Source: Tubiluchus corallicola
Lineage: Eukaryota; Priapulida; Priapulimorpha; Priapulimorphida; Tubiluchidae
NCBI GenBank assembly: GCA_030141605.1
Contig: JAQGDQ010000066.1
Location: 620,001 to 684,000, forward strand
Direction: 5' to 3'
Length of the DNA stretch: 64,000 nucleotides
The notes under the pieces are model-generated. The model searched no databases, was not told where the DNA came from, and saw nothing but the letters and a program-made list of their open reading frames with translations. Positions 51,641 to 62,951 of the stretch are shown here, piece after piece. Position numbers and translations under genes: made by a program. Every line of letters starts with the position of its first letter. Position 1 is the stretch's first letter.

Positions 51641-52364
51641 CATGATTTCAATGTTTGCATTGTTTTTGCTCTATTATTTCACTTATTCTCTATTATAACA
51701 CGCTGCTGAACGAAGCTCGAGTGCTAACTGAGCCGTTTTGTTAACTAACAGTCTTTTGTGCAAAGACGCTAATGCTACTCAATGAGCTGCTTTGTTAACT
51801 GTTCCTGCCGCCTGAATAGATTACATGCAAACAAATTAACTACATCCTGACTTTCAGGTAAACACATACTCATGCTCATACTGTTCGCATTTATGGAGCG
51901 CTGGCCCGCTATTGCGTGTCAAAAAGTTGGAAATAAATTTGATTACCGGTCTCATTACGAGCCGCTGACACACTTCAAATTTTTGACATTTTCTAAAAAA
52001 TTGGGGGGCCCCGGGCCCCTATGGCACGACGCCACTGTCTAAAATCAAAGTGCTTTAGCTGATAATAACACATTTTGTTATTGCTGTGGTTACAAGAACT
52101 CAATAGGTTTCCATTTCTGTCAGAAAATTTGACATTATAGATCAGACTTTTCTGGAATTGATATTTAATTGAAATATGCTCATGTAACTTTGCATCTTAA
52201 TACCACAAATTTAAGCAACTTAGGTTTGCAAGTGATTGGTTACAAAAATACTAATGCATGAGAAATAGTAGCAACTTTGAAGTGCAGCATAGCACTGTAA
52301 ATGAAAACGCTTTCTTGTCTATTCTTGTTGCATCAGTAAATTATACTTATTTGTAATGATTTAG

Positions 52365-52474
52365 AGAAAAATATAAGCCTAGTCCGGGGTCCAAACGATT
52401 ATTTCCACTTACTTGTGAATGACACATTCTCTTTGGATTGTCACTATGGCTATGGACAAAGTGTTTTTTCTCAG
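52365..52474 (+). CDS. Ig-EGF gene, exon 2: first half of Ig domain 1
   Basis: A 110-base exon (acceptor TTTAG, donor GTAATG) entered in phase 1 and left in phase 0. It encodes E, then KNISLVRGPNDYFHLLVNDT and FSLDCHYGYGQSVFSQ. The pattern F.L.C is the B strand of an Ig fold with the first core cysteine. The exon stops just before the C strand. It is the same length and phase as exon 4, which carries the matching half of Ig domain 2. Confidence 0.88.
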
Positions 52475-52813
52475 GTAATGTGTTTAACCAAAATTATGTT
52501 TAATAGTCACTTGCAGTGAAACAGTAACTATGATGAGACCTAGTTACATTTGTAATCTTAGTTTTTAAAGCTGTGTTAAACACAAATATGTGCTTACTTG
52601 GTAATGGTAAATTATGCTGGAGAAGTATTGCAATGGTCTATGTAAAATTCAGTACTATTCACATTATGCTTACACACAAATCATCACTCACATCATTTTT
52701 AAAGACTTTAGATAATATGGCTGGGTGTTCACTTTATATTATCTGGAAACATTACTTTACCAATAATCTATTCAGATTTGGCAAATTTCTCACTATTTCT
52801 TACTGGATGTTAG

Positions 52814-53039
52814 GGCATTGAAGTTAAATGGTTCAAAAAGGAGCACACTGATGTAAAAGAAGTTGATGTTAATCAGATTTCGAGGTATCAGATAAAGGAG
52901 AAGGAGCTTTCAAGTAGAGTAAACCATTCTTTGGTAATCAAGAATGCTCAAATAGAAGACAATGGCAGGTGGTATTGCGACATCTTCTTAGACGGAATGA
53001 GCAAAGTGAAATCAAGAGAGGTTGTAGTACATGTGTCAG
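52814..53039 (+). CDS. Ig-EGF gene, exon 3: second half of Ig domain 1
   Basis: A 226-base exon entered in phase 0 and left in phase 1 (acceptor GATGTTAG, donor GTGTGC). It starts GIEVKWFKKEHTDVKEVDVN and contains HSLVIKNAQIEDNGRWYCDI. The core tryptophan (VKW), the L.I..A..ED.G.WYC signature and the second core cysteine complete the Ig domain. The spacing from the first cysteine to the tryptophan is 17 residues, as in domain 2. It could be a C2/I-type or V-like domain; the subtype is not resolved. Confidence 0.93.
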
Positions 53040-55205
53040 GTGTGCTATTTCTCATTTTTACCACTAGATGTCTTTGCCATTTTTGTTAATGGCAGTACTA
53101 TGACTGAGTATAGCAGTGTTGTCTTACTTGTTAATGTCATGTTCATACCATGAGCTCAGATTGCTTTTGAAAAGTGGGCGTACCCAGCTAATACACTGCA
53201 GTGTGTAATTGTCAAAGGCACGAAGGCAGCAGCGGAGCTCTGGGATATTGTTGTTACCGAAGTAACGAAGTTATTCAGTGTTGTTACCGAAAAATTTTCA
53301 AAATTTAAACTTCAGTTCGTTGCATCTGAGCTAATTTTTGTATCTCACTAGCCCGAATTTGCCAGGTATTTTACTGCACAAGAAAGGCACAGAGTAATGG
53401 TATATTTTGTGCATTGTGTGACTGTTGTGCATGGTGGTGTTGTATTCATGGTGATTGCAGATGAGTGAAATGAGGTGAGTTTTGAAGTTAGTGAGGAAGA
53501 GATAAGAATCATAAAGTACTTAACATGTTTGCATCAACAATAATGGTCTAACTGGTTGACCCTTTACAGATTCAGTACAAACCTCTGTGATTTTAGTTCA
53601 GTTATTATCTAGGATGAATTTTAGATGCAATGAACTATTAAAAATTATCAACAACGTGAGATAAAAGAATCCAAAGTATCAAGGTTTGCAAACACAGTAC
53701 GTGGATGGTGGACATACAAATGTGAAATGCGCACTAATTTTGTTGTTTTTTGGATTGTAGTTAATGAACTTTTGTAAACAACTGAATTGCAGATTTTCTT
53801 TGCCTAAATTTGCAATTTTAGTTAAACTGTAGCACACATGTGCCTAAGATAAAATTTTCAACTGTTTGCACAAATTTACCTTATTTCAACATTTCGTCAT
53901 GATGTAGGTTTTGTCTACTAATGTATTACTCATTAATGGTTACAACTTCTAGCTGCATGCAAAGGAGTTTTTAACAACAAGATACACATGGTAAGCTAGT
54001 TTTTGCCTACATTTTGCGAATCATGCGGGTGCCGGTTTTTTTTTGTAATATCTGAATTATTGCATAAGAACATTAAAACTGATTTCTTAGCGAAATCGCA
54101 ATTACAGTAACCTAATTAGTCTGCCAGCAAAAACCGGCTGGTTTTGGAAAAATGATATTACGGAAAAGCATGTTAGCTCAAAGTTCACACAAAACAAGAA
54201 AAATTTAAGACATTAAAATCCTAATCGATTTAGAAAGCAAATAGTTTTTAATATGTTTTTTTGGTTATAATCCCTGCTAGTGTCTTGGGTCAGGAATACT
54301 CATTTTTGTTTTATGATTATACGGGCTGAAACAAAGTTGCTTTAAACTACACTTAATTTTTTGATATTTTTTGTAATTATTGAGTGGGAGATGTACTACT
54401 TGAAATCCCACCTACTAAGAATTTTGAAAAGTGACGAGTCTCACATACCACCACCCATATCTGCACTATTGGTCCGCACCACACCAAATTATAAACAAAA
54501 TACTTGCTTAGCAACAATCCCTCAAAAATATTTTGCATTTAGCGGTATTAACATGAAAATTCTATGTAGTTTGTATAAATTTTGTATTTTGTACCTATCT
54601 GTGAAGGTAATACACTGTTAGTCTATCAACTACTAGTCCAGGACGTGAAGTATTTTGTTATTAATCTATCTTGCTTACTAAGTTTTTTCTGTCCCAATTC
54701 ACACCAGCTTCCAGATATAGAGTACTAGTAGTGCGACAAAGCATTCTTGTACCAAATTGTAGCTTCCTAGATGCTTGATAAGCTGAATTATAGGCTTTTA
54801 TCAACTTAGCTGCTCAAAAAGTTGAGGTACGGCCAGTATGCACACATTTATGTTTTTGCTCGAACGTATGACAATCGGCCATACACATACACTGCCCACA
54901 CTTGGCCTGCCCCAAAACAACAGCAACAACAAAAACATTTTGCACAATGTTGAAGGTGCATAAAATGAGAAACAATGCTAACTAGTTTATAATGTTTCTG
55001 ATGTGGTCAGAAACTGAAGATTTTGTAACAATAGTTATAAAATTGGTTCTTAAAAATGAAAAGATGACAGTTTTCTTGAAGGTTCTTATTTTCTTTTATT
55101 GAATTCTGCTTACTTGAGTACTTGGGAAGTGCATCTCACAATGAAATCTCAGCATTTAACTGTTCAGCCCATCACCCACGGGTCAAAGGTCTGCCAATGT
55201 TAGCA

Positions 55206-55760
55206 TAACTTATATCATTCAGTTAGTCTCTTTGAATTTCATTTGATATACAACATATTACTTTTGGTAGACCCTGAAAGGCATTTGCCTCCCCGACCCC
55301 TATTATGCCACTAACTGGGTCACAGGTTAACGATTCCCACTGTAACCTATACCATTCGATTCGCCTCATCAAGACCTTTCATTTGATATGCTATATGTTG
55401 CTATTCGTAGATACTCGGTGCATTTGTGTTTTCAACCCACATTTTTTGGTTTTTCCCCCTACTGGGGTCAGAGATCAACCAGTCTCGGCATAACTTACAC
55501 CATTCAGCTTGCCTCATCGAGCTCTTTCTTTTTGGTATACTACAAGCTAGTTTTGGTTGACACTGAAAGGCCTTTGTCTCCTTGACCCCTATTTTGTCCC
55601 CTAGCAGGTTCGCATTGTAACCTATGCTATTCGATCTGCCTTATCAAGACCTTTCATTTGATATGCTACAAGGTACCATTGCTCAACACTCATTGCACTT
55701 CAGTTCCCAACCCGTATTTATCGGTTTTTTGCCCCCTAGGGAAAAAACTGTGAAAACTTG
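55206..55760. repeat. Degenerate tandem repeats of about 127-149 bp
   Basis: At least four units start near 55206, 55342, 55491 and 55618 with TAACYTATACCATTCRRTT, followed by GCCTCATCAAGACCTTTCAT and TTGATATGCTAC. A later block is rich in CCCC (CCGACCCCTATTTTG). Units have diverged by about a quarter and differ in length. No shared open reading frame is kept. Confidence 0.85.
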
Positions 55761-56434
55761 TGAAAAAAGTTTGGAAAAAACCGAAAGCCTTAAACGGAGA
55801 TGCGACTTAAAGGAAAAACTGACCAATGCCCATTGCCCTTTCCTCATTGATCAGTGGTCACTGGTTGCCACACTGTTGTATGTCCCCCACCCAGGGCTAC
55901 CAACCCTGTGAGTTTGGTGACCCTAGCTTGTAAGCCTTATGAGTTATTAAGCGTTAAAGTGCCAGAGAATAAATAAATAAATGGCAAAATCTTAATAAAT
56001 CAATCCACTGACGATCAATAATGCACAAATAATCTGTGTAACTCTTGCTTTTTTGAAATGACGGTAATAAACTAGATATTAGCAGATACATGTTTACTGT
56101 TGTGTGGATTCAATATTTTTGTGAAAATTTACTATGCATTGTTTATTGCACAGTGATTAATTGGCATAGTTTCGTATACAAGACCAGCACCACATTAAAA
56201 CAAATCTGTTTGTAAAGGTTACATAGCAAGTGTGTAACCCAAAAACCAGATAATATGCAGTTATGCAGCAGAGAATAAATGATAGCAATTCAATGTATGC
56301 ATCTCTATAGTTCACTTATTGAAAGTCTCTAAACTGGAATTTGGAACCAGACTGACACTTGGGAACATTTGTTCACCTGACACACCCAGTTTCGGTTTTT
56401 GTTCCTTATCGGAGTCAAGGGGTCACACTGAGAG

Positions 56435-56660
56435 TAACTTATTCCATTCAATTTGCCTGATTTAGACCTTTCATTTGATCAATTGCAAGCTTCTGTTGTT
56501 TGAAACTGGTAGCATCTGTTTCCCTGAATTCAAGCTGGGATTTTACACCCTATAGTGGGGGATTACCCAACTGGGCGTAATTCTCACTTTTCAGTTCTTC
56601 TCATTGAGACCTTACATTTGTAATGCCACGAACCACTGTTTCTTGACACTGAAAGTATCG
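56435..56660. repeat. Two further units of the same repeat family
   Basis: TAACTTATTCCATTCAATTT at about 56435 and a more diverged GTAATTCTCACTTTTCAGTT at about 56578 begin units that keep GAGACCTTACATTTG-like and GACACTGAAAG-like blocks. They lie about 700 bp beyond the main array. Confidence 0.7.
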
Positions 56661-57201
56661 TTAAGGAGAAATATAAAAAAATCCGCCTACGTAAGGGATA
56701 AATTTCGTGACCCTAGCCCCGTCTGTATGTGACTTAGGTGAGTAAGAAATAAAAAGGCACAAATAAAAGTAAATAATAAAAACTGGAGGTAAACCAAAAA
56801 TATTCTACTATGTAGTGAAATCTTAATGTGAAAATGAGACCTTTTTTGGAGTATGAAGTGTCCTAAAAATACTGTAGCAGAGTGCTACTTTACTGAATCA
56901 GAAATCAGATATGTATATCTATAGTTATAACCATGTAATAAGTAACCTGAAAATTAGTATAGAGAATGTTAAGTTATGTCATTTTATTTTGGACTTATTC
57001 TAATGATGGTCACTGATCACTGTATAGAGCACGACCAATTATTGTTAGTGATGCTCCTATCATTATGTTGTAAGTTTAACTATCTGCCTAACAGTTTCCT
57101 GCACAATCCATTGAACAATATTATTTATAGTTTGACTGAAATGAAAAATACGTAATTAAGCCAAATTGCTTTTGCTGATCTGATACTTTTTTTATTTTTA
57201 G

Positions 57202-57311
57202 ATTGGGGTATAATCCATGATCCTAAGCATCAAAAAGTGGCTTTGGGCAAGTCTTTTACCTTGGCATGTGAGGTTTTCTTTCCACAGGATAAACCAGTCC
57301 CATTATTCTCT
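57202..57311 (+). CDS. Ig-EGF gene, exon 4: first half of Ig domain 2
   Basis: A 110-base exon with acceptor TTTTTATTTTTAG and donor GTAAGG, phase 1 in and phase 0 out. It encodes D, then WGIIHDPKHQKVALGKSFTL and ACEVFFPQDKPVPLFS. G.SFTL.CEV is the B strand with the first core cysteine. Length, phases and split point equal those of exon 2, pointing to duplication of a two-exon Ig module. Confidence 0.92.
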
Positions 57312-57962
57312 GTAAGGCTTTACATTTTTTACTCTGTTAAATAGTGTTACAGTTCAAGTCTGTAGCTGACAATAAGTGGCATTGCATAGTCTTATATACT
57401 AGGAAAAGTCGAATTGAACTTGCAAGTGAGTAGCGCCTTTAGATACGTGCTTTCAAATGCAGATTAAAATTTTCATTTCTAACATACTGCAGTTCATAAG
57501 TTCAAGCAAGCATGAAATATAATAGCGTTTTCAAAGAGGGTATCACTACATTTTCAACATTTCCTTTTTTTTGTATAACAGTCATTCTATTTATTACTGA
57601 TATGTAGACAACTAATATTGCAGTCTAAAGGTAATTAGGCCTCTGTAGTTTTCAGGCTGTTTGTTGTTAACATTTCTCCCTAAATATATTGTTAATTATG
57701 ATAAAATCGTTTTCAATTATAAGCTTGGACTTTGAAAATTGTCTACATTTCCAAAGACTTCATAGGAAGCTCTTGACCTATGCATGGGTTTCATCTAATC
57801 CATTTAGCTGAACTTCTCTTTACAGCTTTGTTATTACACTTACCAAGTCATTTAGTGTTATTACTCTTGCATTTCATACCAATACAGTTAGAGGGCAATG
57901 CGCAATAATAGCCTGGTGCCAAAAACAATTTTTAGCTATTACGTAACCTGTTTATGACGACG

Positions 57963-58425
57963 GCACCATTTGCGGCGATCTATATATCAAATGAAAGGTC
58001 TCGATCTAGTGTCTTCTCATTGATGGTTTATTTTTCGAATTGGGCTCACCGGGAGGAACGGGGGGCGAAAAACCTCCAAAAATGGCCCTTTTTCGGCCGT
58101 TTTTTGCAAAAGTTATACGGCTGAGATGTAGAGAACGGGAACGGGCCGAGGGTGGTGCTGGGTATGGATAGATAGCCCGTTCAGCGGTGGGTGTAGTAGG
58201 CATATTTAGAATTCCCGAGAGGGCCAGGGCGCCCCGCAACGGGCGTTTTCCCGGACCCAACTCGCGATTTTTTCGAAATTTTGACCAAACAGCCTGCGGG
58301 AAAAACGTTCTAGCGGCGCCCGGTGGGACTCTCGGGAGGAGATTTATAGCTCTTTACAAAGAGGAAGGACAGGGCTACACGATGATGTGGGTTATATTTT
58401 AGGGCAGGTCCACCGAGAGGAGTAC
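57963..58425. repeat. GC-rich insert linked to the tandem-repeat family
   Basis: Starts with ATCAAATGAAAGGTCTCGAT, the reverse complement of the AGACCTTTCATTTGAT core of the intron 3 repeats. It then runs through about 400 bases that are much richer in G and C than the surrounding intron. Short frames on both strands show no recognisable domain. It is probably a mobile or satellite-associated element of unknown type. Confidence 0.5.
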
Positions 58426-58541
58426 CGACGAGTTAATTAGCTGTTCTATTTTCGGCGATTTTCGCTTAGAAAACTGTTGTGACGAATTCCATTGTGCTGA
58501 CGTCATCCATTATTGCTTATAGCTTTAATTCAGCAAAAAGC

Positions 58542-58660
58542 TGCTTTGCGTTAGTTAAACATACAGTAGGCACGAGTACAGGTTTTGCGTTAGGTAAGTA
58601 GGCAGGATGTTACGGGCTTTGCGTTATACATGAGGACTGTGTAGGATGTTCGCGTGTTAT
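58542..58660. repeat. Three degenerate units of about 38 bp
   Basis: GCTTTGCGTTAG, GTTTTGCGTTAG and GCTTTGCGTTAT start three successive units that also share GTAGG-type ends. Confidence 0.6.
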
Positions 58661-59592
58661 TGATTATACGTGGTTTTTTACGCAAAATCTTTTGCGGGGC
58701 CTTTGCTATTTATAATTATTGGTGTTGAAAAATGAAAAGGCATTAACTGATGGACCGTTTTCTTACAAATGGCAGCCAAAAAGGCTAAAAGAGAAAAATG
58801 CAATCAAGACCTGTGTGATAATGACAATAGCATTATTATAAAGAGTTCCTCTAAAAAGTCATTATTAATGAATTAAAAAAGATTGCTGATAAAAATAACT
58901 ATCATTCTGTAAGCGAACTTGGTTAAGACAGGTTCTAAATAAAAGGAATGATAATTAATAATACCACAGTAATAATACCAAAACCACAGTAAATACACGT
59001 GGCAATTTAATCATTATTAAAGCAAATAATATTTTGTTCAATCATAAAATTTCAAACTACTAAAGTCCAAATTGAATTTACAGTGCCTTGAAACATACTT
59101 TTTTTATTTAATTTTTAATTGGGGGAGCTTATATGCAGCACTCTCCTGGACACTCTAGCTGTGAGAACTGGTTGTGAATTTATTCGCATATCACCCATGA
59201 CTGTAGCTGGGCCTGCTGGGTACTTTTATGCCCTTTTAAAATACACTATATTATAATAATACTAGGCTCCTATACAGCCGTTTGCTGAAATGACTGATTC
59301 CTGAAATACTGAAAAGAGAGAGTTTTTCAAAGCTTAAATAGAAAAAGATTTTAGAACCCATGCAGAAGCATCAAAAACATGTCATTAATTACATGAAATA
59401 TAAGTAATACAGTTTAGAGTGACATGCTAAGTAATGAATCAGGTATTGTTTCTTCGTAAGTGATAGATGAGCTTTTCAACCATTCTAACACGATGATAGT
59501 TAATGTACAGATGTAGCTGCTTAAGCTGAAGCATCAATAAGAGAATAATAGTTAACAAAATGGACGAGTTAGAGTTGGTAAATGAGCAAATG

Positions 59593-59732
59593 ATTTTTAC
59601 TCTTATAAAAAGATTTTGGCTAGCTGTATTTGCTATAGCTGCTAATGGCTGTAATAGCTAGCTGTAATTGCTATAGCTGTAATGGTTAGCTGCTATAACA
59701 GCTAGCCAAAATCTTTTTATAAGAGTAAAAAT
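59593..59732. mobile_element. Perfect fold-back element, 35 bp arms
   Basis: The arm at 59593-59627 (ATTTTTACTCTTATAAAAAG..., ending GGCTAGCTGT) is the exact reverse complement of 59698-59732. The 70-base loop is itself made of TAGCTG/CTGTAAT repeats that can pair further. Perfect arms suggest a recent insertion or ongoing gene conversion. No clear target duplication was found, so MITE status is inferred. Confidence 0.8.
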
Positions 59733-60136
59733 ACAACCAAAAGAATGATGATCTGTCACAGTTCTGTGAAAATTTACTAATTAATGAAAATATTATGCTT
59801 GTGGTGCCCTATTCTTCTCTGCATTAAAAATAAAATATATACTCTGAGAAGTGGGTCTTACAAGGAAAGGACTTGCATGTGTAATATTACTTGAACATTG
59901 AATTAATTGTTTCTTTCAAATATGGTGAATTGTAATTTGGAAAGCAGCAGTACATTGTTAATAGAACTCGTTGGCTCTATAGAACTTATTAGTAAGTAAA
60001 TCAAAGCGGCTTGCCTCCTCTTGCTGTTTGTCATGACATATGAACTACAAAAACGTATTAGAACATTTTTGGTATAACTGCTATGGTGTTAACACGTATA
60101 GTTTACAAAATTAATTACATAATGTTACTTCTTTAG

Positions 60137-60341
60137 ATTCATTGGTACAGAAATGGTGCACTAATTTCAAATAATCTGCTGTCTTATCCACGGTACCGTT
60201 GGAAAGATCCATTTTGGAACGACACCAGAGATGGTGCTCTTTTCGTTGAAAACGCACAGATGGAGGACTCGACTAAATGGCATTGTGAACTTAAAGCTGC
60301 AAATGATACACGTAAATCTGACATCGCGCTGATAACTGTCG
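60137..60341 (+). CDS. Ig-EGF gene, exon 5: second half of Ig domain 2
   Basis: A 205-base exon entered in phase 0 and left in phase 1 (acceptor TTCTTTAG, donor GTACTT). It starts IHWYRNGALISNNLLSYPRY and includes DGALFVENAQMEDSTKWHCE. The core tryptophan (HW), the L.V..A..ED...WHC pattern and the second cysteine complete Ig domain 2. It ends ALITV before the donor. Compared with exon 3 it is seven codons shorter, mostly in the loop region between the C and E strands. A potential N-glycosylation site (NDT) precedes the end of the domain. Confidence 0.93.
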
Positions 60342-60710
60342 GTACTTTACCAACATTTTTCCTAATTTTATTTTTTACTAGTCTAAGTTAACTTCTCGTA
60401 CTTATGATGATACATATATTGATTATCTCTTTCACTGTGAGCAAAAAATTTTGATGAGTTAGTTTGATTAAAAATGAGTGCAAGCTTCTCTTTTGAATTG
60501 CTGGCCAATGTGTTGCCATGATTTCATTTGTTGTATTTCAAAGTCACTTTGTTTGTATATTGTTTGAAGAACTTTCTAACTTTTCCCCAGTAGAATTATA
60601 ATAACAAACAAGTCGGCAGAATGGTAAATAATTAATTGTGAAGCAATTACCTCTATCTGAGTAGCGAAAGCATGGTTTAGGTCTAGCAAAAGCATTTGAA
60701 ACTAATGTTA

Positions 60711-60737
60711 ATTAATAATGAATTATTCATTATTAAT
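60711..60737. repeat. AT-rich palindrome
   Basis: ATTAATAATGAAT and ATTCATTATTAAT pair perfectly around a single T. The surrounding bases repeat TTAATTAATAA. Such sequences can form cruciforms, but no function is implied. Confidence 0.8.
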
Positions 60738-62565
60738 AATTAAGTATTATTAATTAATAACAATTTTATCGCCTAAAATCCATATAAGATGTAAATTTTT
60801 GGTGTAGACATTTTAAAATTCACAGTCACACAAGAAAATTCTGTGAGCCAGATTTTGGAAACTGAATGTGTGTGTACATAATCACTTGAAGAATACTTAA
60901 ATTCACTTACAGGGATTAAATGACAAAAAGTTAAAAAGCTTCTAAGATTAAAATTGTTTTGATTTGGCATTTAAAAATATCGATATTTAGGCTTTCACCA
61001 CATCTGAAAGTTTATTTTATGAATTATAAGCAGCAATAGAAAAAATATTACCAGTTGAAATTAGGTTAGTTCTAGATTTTATATCGAGGTATTAGTATCA
61101 GATGACCTGAGTCAGTGGGATGCTGTATGCATTGTATTTATAAGAACTCAGGTAAGTAAGTGGGAGCAAAACGATTTCATCCATTTAATAGTAAGAAGAA
61201 AAATTTTAAATTTAATCATTTGGTGAACTGGGAGCCAGTGTAATTTCATGAGAGTCAAAATTATATGACATGATTTTTCCTATAGGTAAGCACACTTATA
61301 CGACTGCTTAGAAAGCTTAAAAATTCGACTGTTTTTAAAATTCTCAATGTAAACAATTTGGTATTTCCCAGATGAGTGAATTACACACTTAGTCATTACA
61401 CACTTGAAATTAATTACAAAAGCAGAAGCTGCTGAGATATTATAGAATCCGGAATACATGAGTTTACTGATGTTATTCAAGAGGAAAAAACAATAATCGC
61501 ACGTTTACTCCATTACTAGACTGGAATGAAATGTGCAGCGTAAATACATGATAGTTTTTAGGAAGCCATTGTCGAAATCCTATACAGTTAAGCCAGATTG
61601 GGCAATTTTGACCAAGGTGTGTCAAAGTGAATAAACTTGAAAAAGTTTTTTAATTCTTCATGGCGTGAACAATATCCATTTCAGGCCCCAACATAATAAA
61701 GTTTTATACATCTTTATTAGGAAAACCAACATTGCTACTGCTTATTATCAGTTATCATTGGACTTTCTTAATAAAGGTGCAAAAAAATTTATTATGTAGC
61801 TGGCTATTTATGAAATGAATAAATTTTGTCTTATTAGCATTCGAAGCCATTTGGCTTATAGGATACGATTTCTTTGATGCACTTTTCAGTTTTGACTTCG
61901 ATGTCACATTCAGTGGTAGCTAATTGGTTGAATAGATATGTTAAGTGGACTGTCATTAGCATAGAGATGATAATCAAACCCATACTTACAGACAATGGTA
62001 GGATGTTATTTGCATATAGCATGAGTCCGAATTAAAAGTAATCCTTGTGGGCCTTACATGATAAGACATCTTTGTTGTATATAAGTTTAAATTAGCTGGT
62101 CTAATACGTTGCAACTGACTTGTGAAAGACGGTACGTTTTTGTTGCAGTATTGGATATTTTCTTCGAGCAAACCACCATGAGTGGTTGTTGTTGTGTGTC
62201 TCTAGGTGATGGCACCTGTAAGGCATCTCCACCCACAACGATTCGCATGCTCCTTCAGTGTTATCACTTGTTTGCATATCCCTTCCATCCTTCTCCTCCA
62301 TGCTGTCAGTGGCCTTCTACATTTTTTGCACCTCCTGGTAGACTAGACTAGCATGGCTTCCTTCTAGCACTCTTTTGGAGGCTGTGCCATGGGAATCTTG
62401 TTCTATCCATCTTATGGAATTTCTGAGTATCTGCATTATCACCTTCGCTCTAGAGTACTCGGAATTGTTTCTGCAGTTCTTATGTCATCCACGTAATTGT
62501 TTTTTTAAATAAACTGCTAACAAAAATTAAGTCTACATCTTTAACTTGATCAGTTATTATTTTAG

Positions 62566-62673
62566 ATGTTTGTTTGCTTCTTCCTTGCCTTCATGGGAAG
62601 TGCACACTGTTAAAAGGAGTCAACTATATATGCACATGTGAGGCTAGATATATAGGAGAGAACTGTACGGAAG
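62566..62673 (+). CDS. Ig-EGF gene, exon 6: EGF-like domain
   Basis: A 108-base exon, phase 1 on both sides (acceptor TTATTTTAG, donor GTATTT). It encodes D, then VCLLLPCLHGKCTLLKGVNY and ICTCEARYIGENCTE. Six cysteines follow the EGF spacing C-x4-C-x4-C-x8-C-x-C-x8-C, with the typical aromatic and glycine before the last cysteine. It lacks the Asp/Asn-x-Asp start and Asp/Tyr consensus of calcium-binding EGF modules. The architecture so far is signal, Ig, Ig, EGF. The mature protein is secreted or the outer part of a receptor; the rest lies beyond the window. Confidence 0.94.
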
Positions 62674-62937
62674 GTATTTATACACTTTTTACATATTAAT
62701 GTTCAGTACAGTCTGTTCCTAGTAAAATTTTTCCTGAGACGTAAAAATTTTTATTAAGGACATTGTACTCACTGTTACGGGGATGTTTAACTACAGTGGG
62801 TGCCGCTTAATAGACTCACGGTTAATTCAGGCTTTGCCAGAAAGTTTAATCAGTTAGATTTGTAGTTAGACTGAACAGTAAGTATGTCACAATTATAGCA
62901 AGCTGGAGCTTAGGCGAAACTACAGACGAAGCTACTT

Positions 62938-62951
62938 GGGGGGGGGGGGGG
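62938..62951. repeat. Run of 14 G
   Basis: An uninterrupted G run on the plus strand in the intron after the EGF exon. Shorter G runs occur in the hAT ends and near 44731. Confidence 0.95.

Larger units (their letters stand above)
50149..52037 (-). mobile_element. hAT transposon with 8 bp target duplication
   Basis: The element is flanked by identical TCTAAAAT at 50141-50148 and 52038-52045, the 8 bp target duplication expected of hAT. The ends are inverted: CAGGGGCGTCGTGCA on the left, and CAGTGGCGTCGTGCC on the right read in reverse. G/C runs next to AATTTTTT follow inside both ends. At 1,889 bp it is much shorter than an autonomous element of this type and carries only a broken C-terminal transposase, so it is an internally deleted copy. 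It lies in intron 1 of the Ig-EGF gene, in the opposite orientation. Confidence 0.93.
53040..57201. other. Intron 3 of the Ig-EGF gene, with tandem repeats
   Basis: A 4.2 kb phase 1 intron. No exon is needed, because the flanking phases and modules fit. It contains a tandem array at 55206-55760 and related units at 56435-56660. A short duplicated GTTGTTACCGAA occurs near 53250-53290. Confidence 0.8.
57312..60136. other. Intron 4 of the Ig-EGF gene
   Basis: A 2.8 kb phase 0 intron splitting Ig domain 2. It contains a GC-rich insert (57963-58425) and a CRE-like TGACGTCA (58498-58505). A degenerate TTTGCGTTA repeat lies at about 58542-58660, and a perfect fold-back at 59593-59732. No exon was recognised inside. 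Confidence 0.8.
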
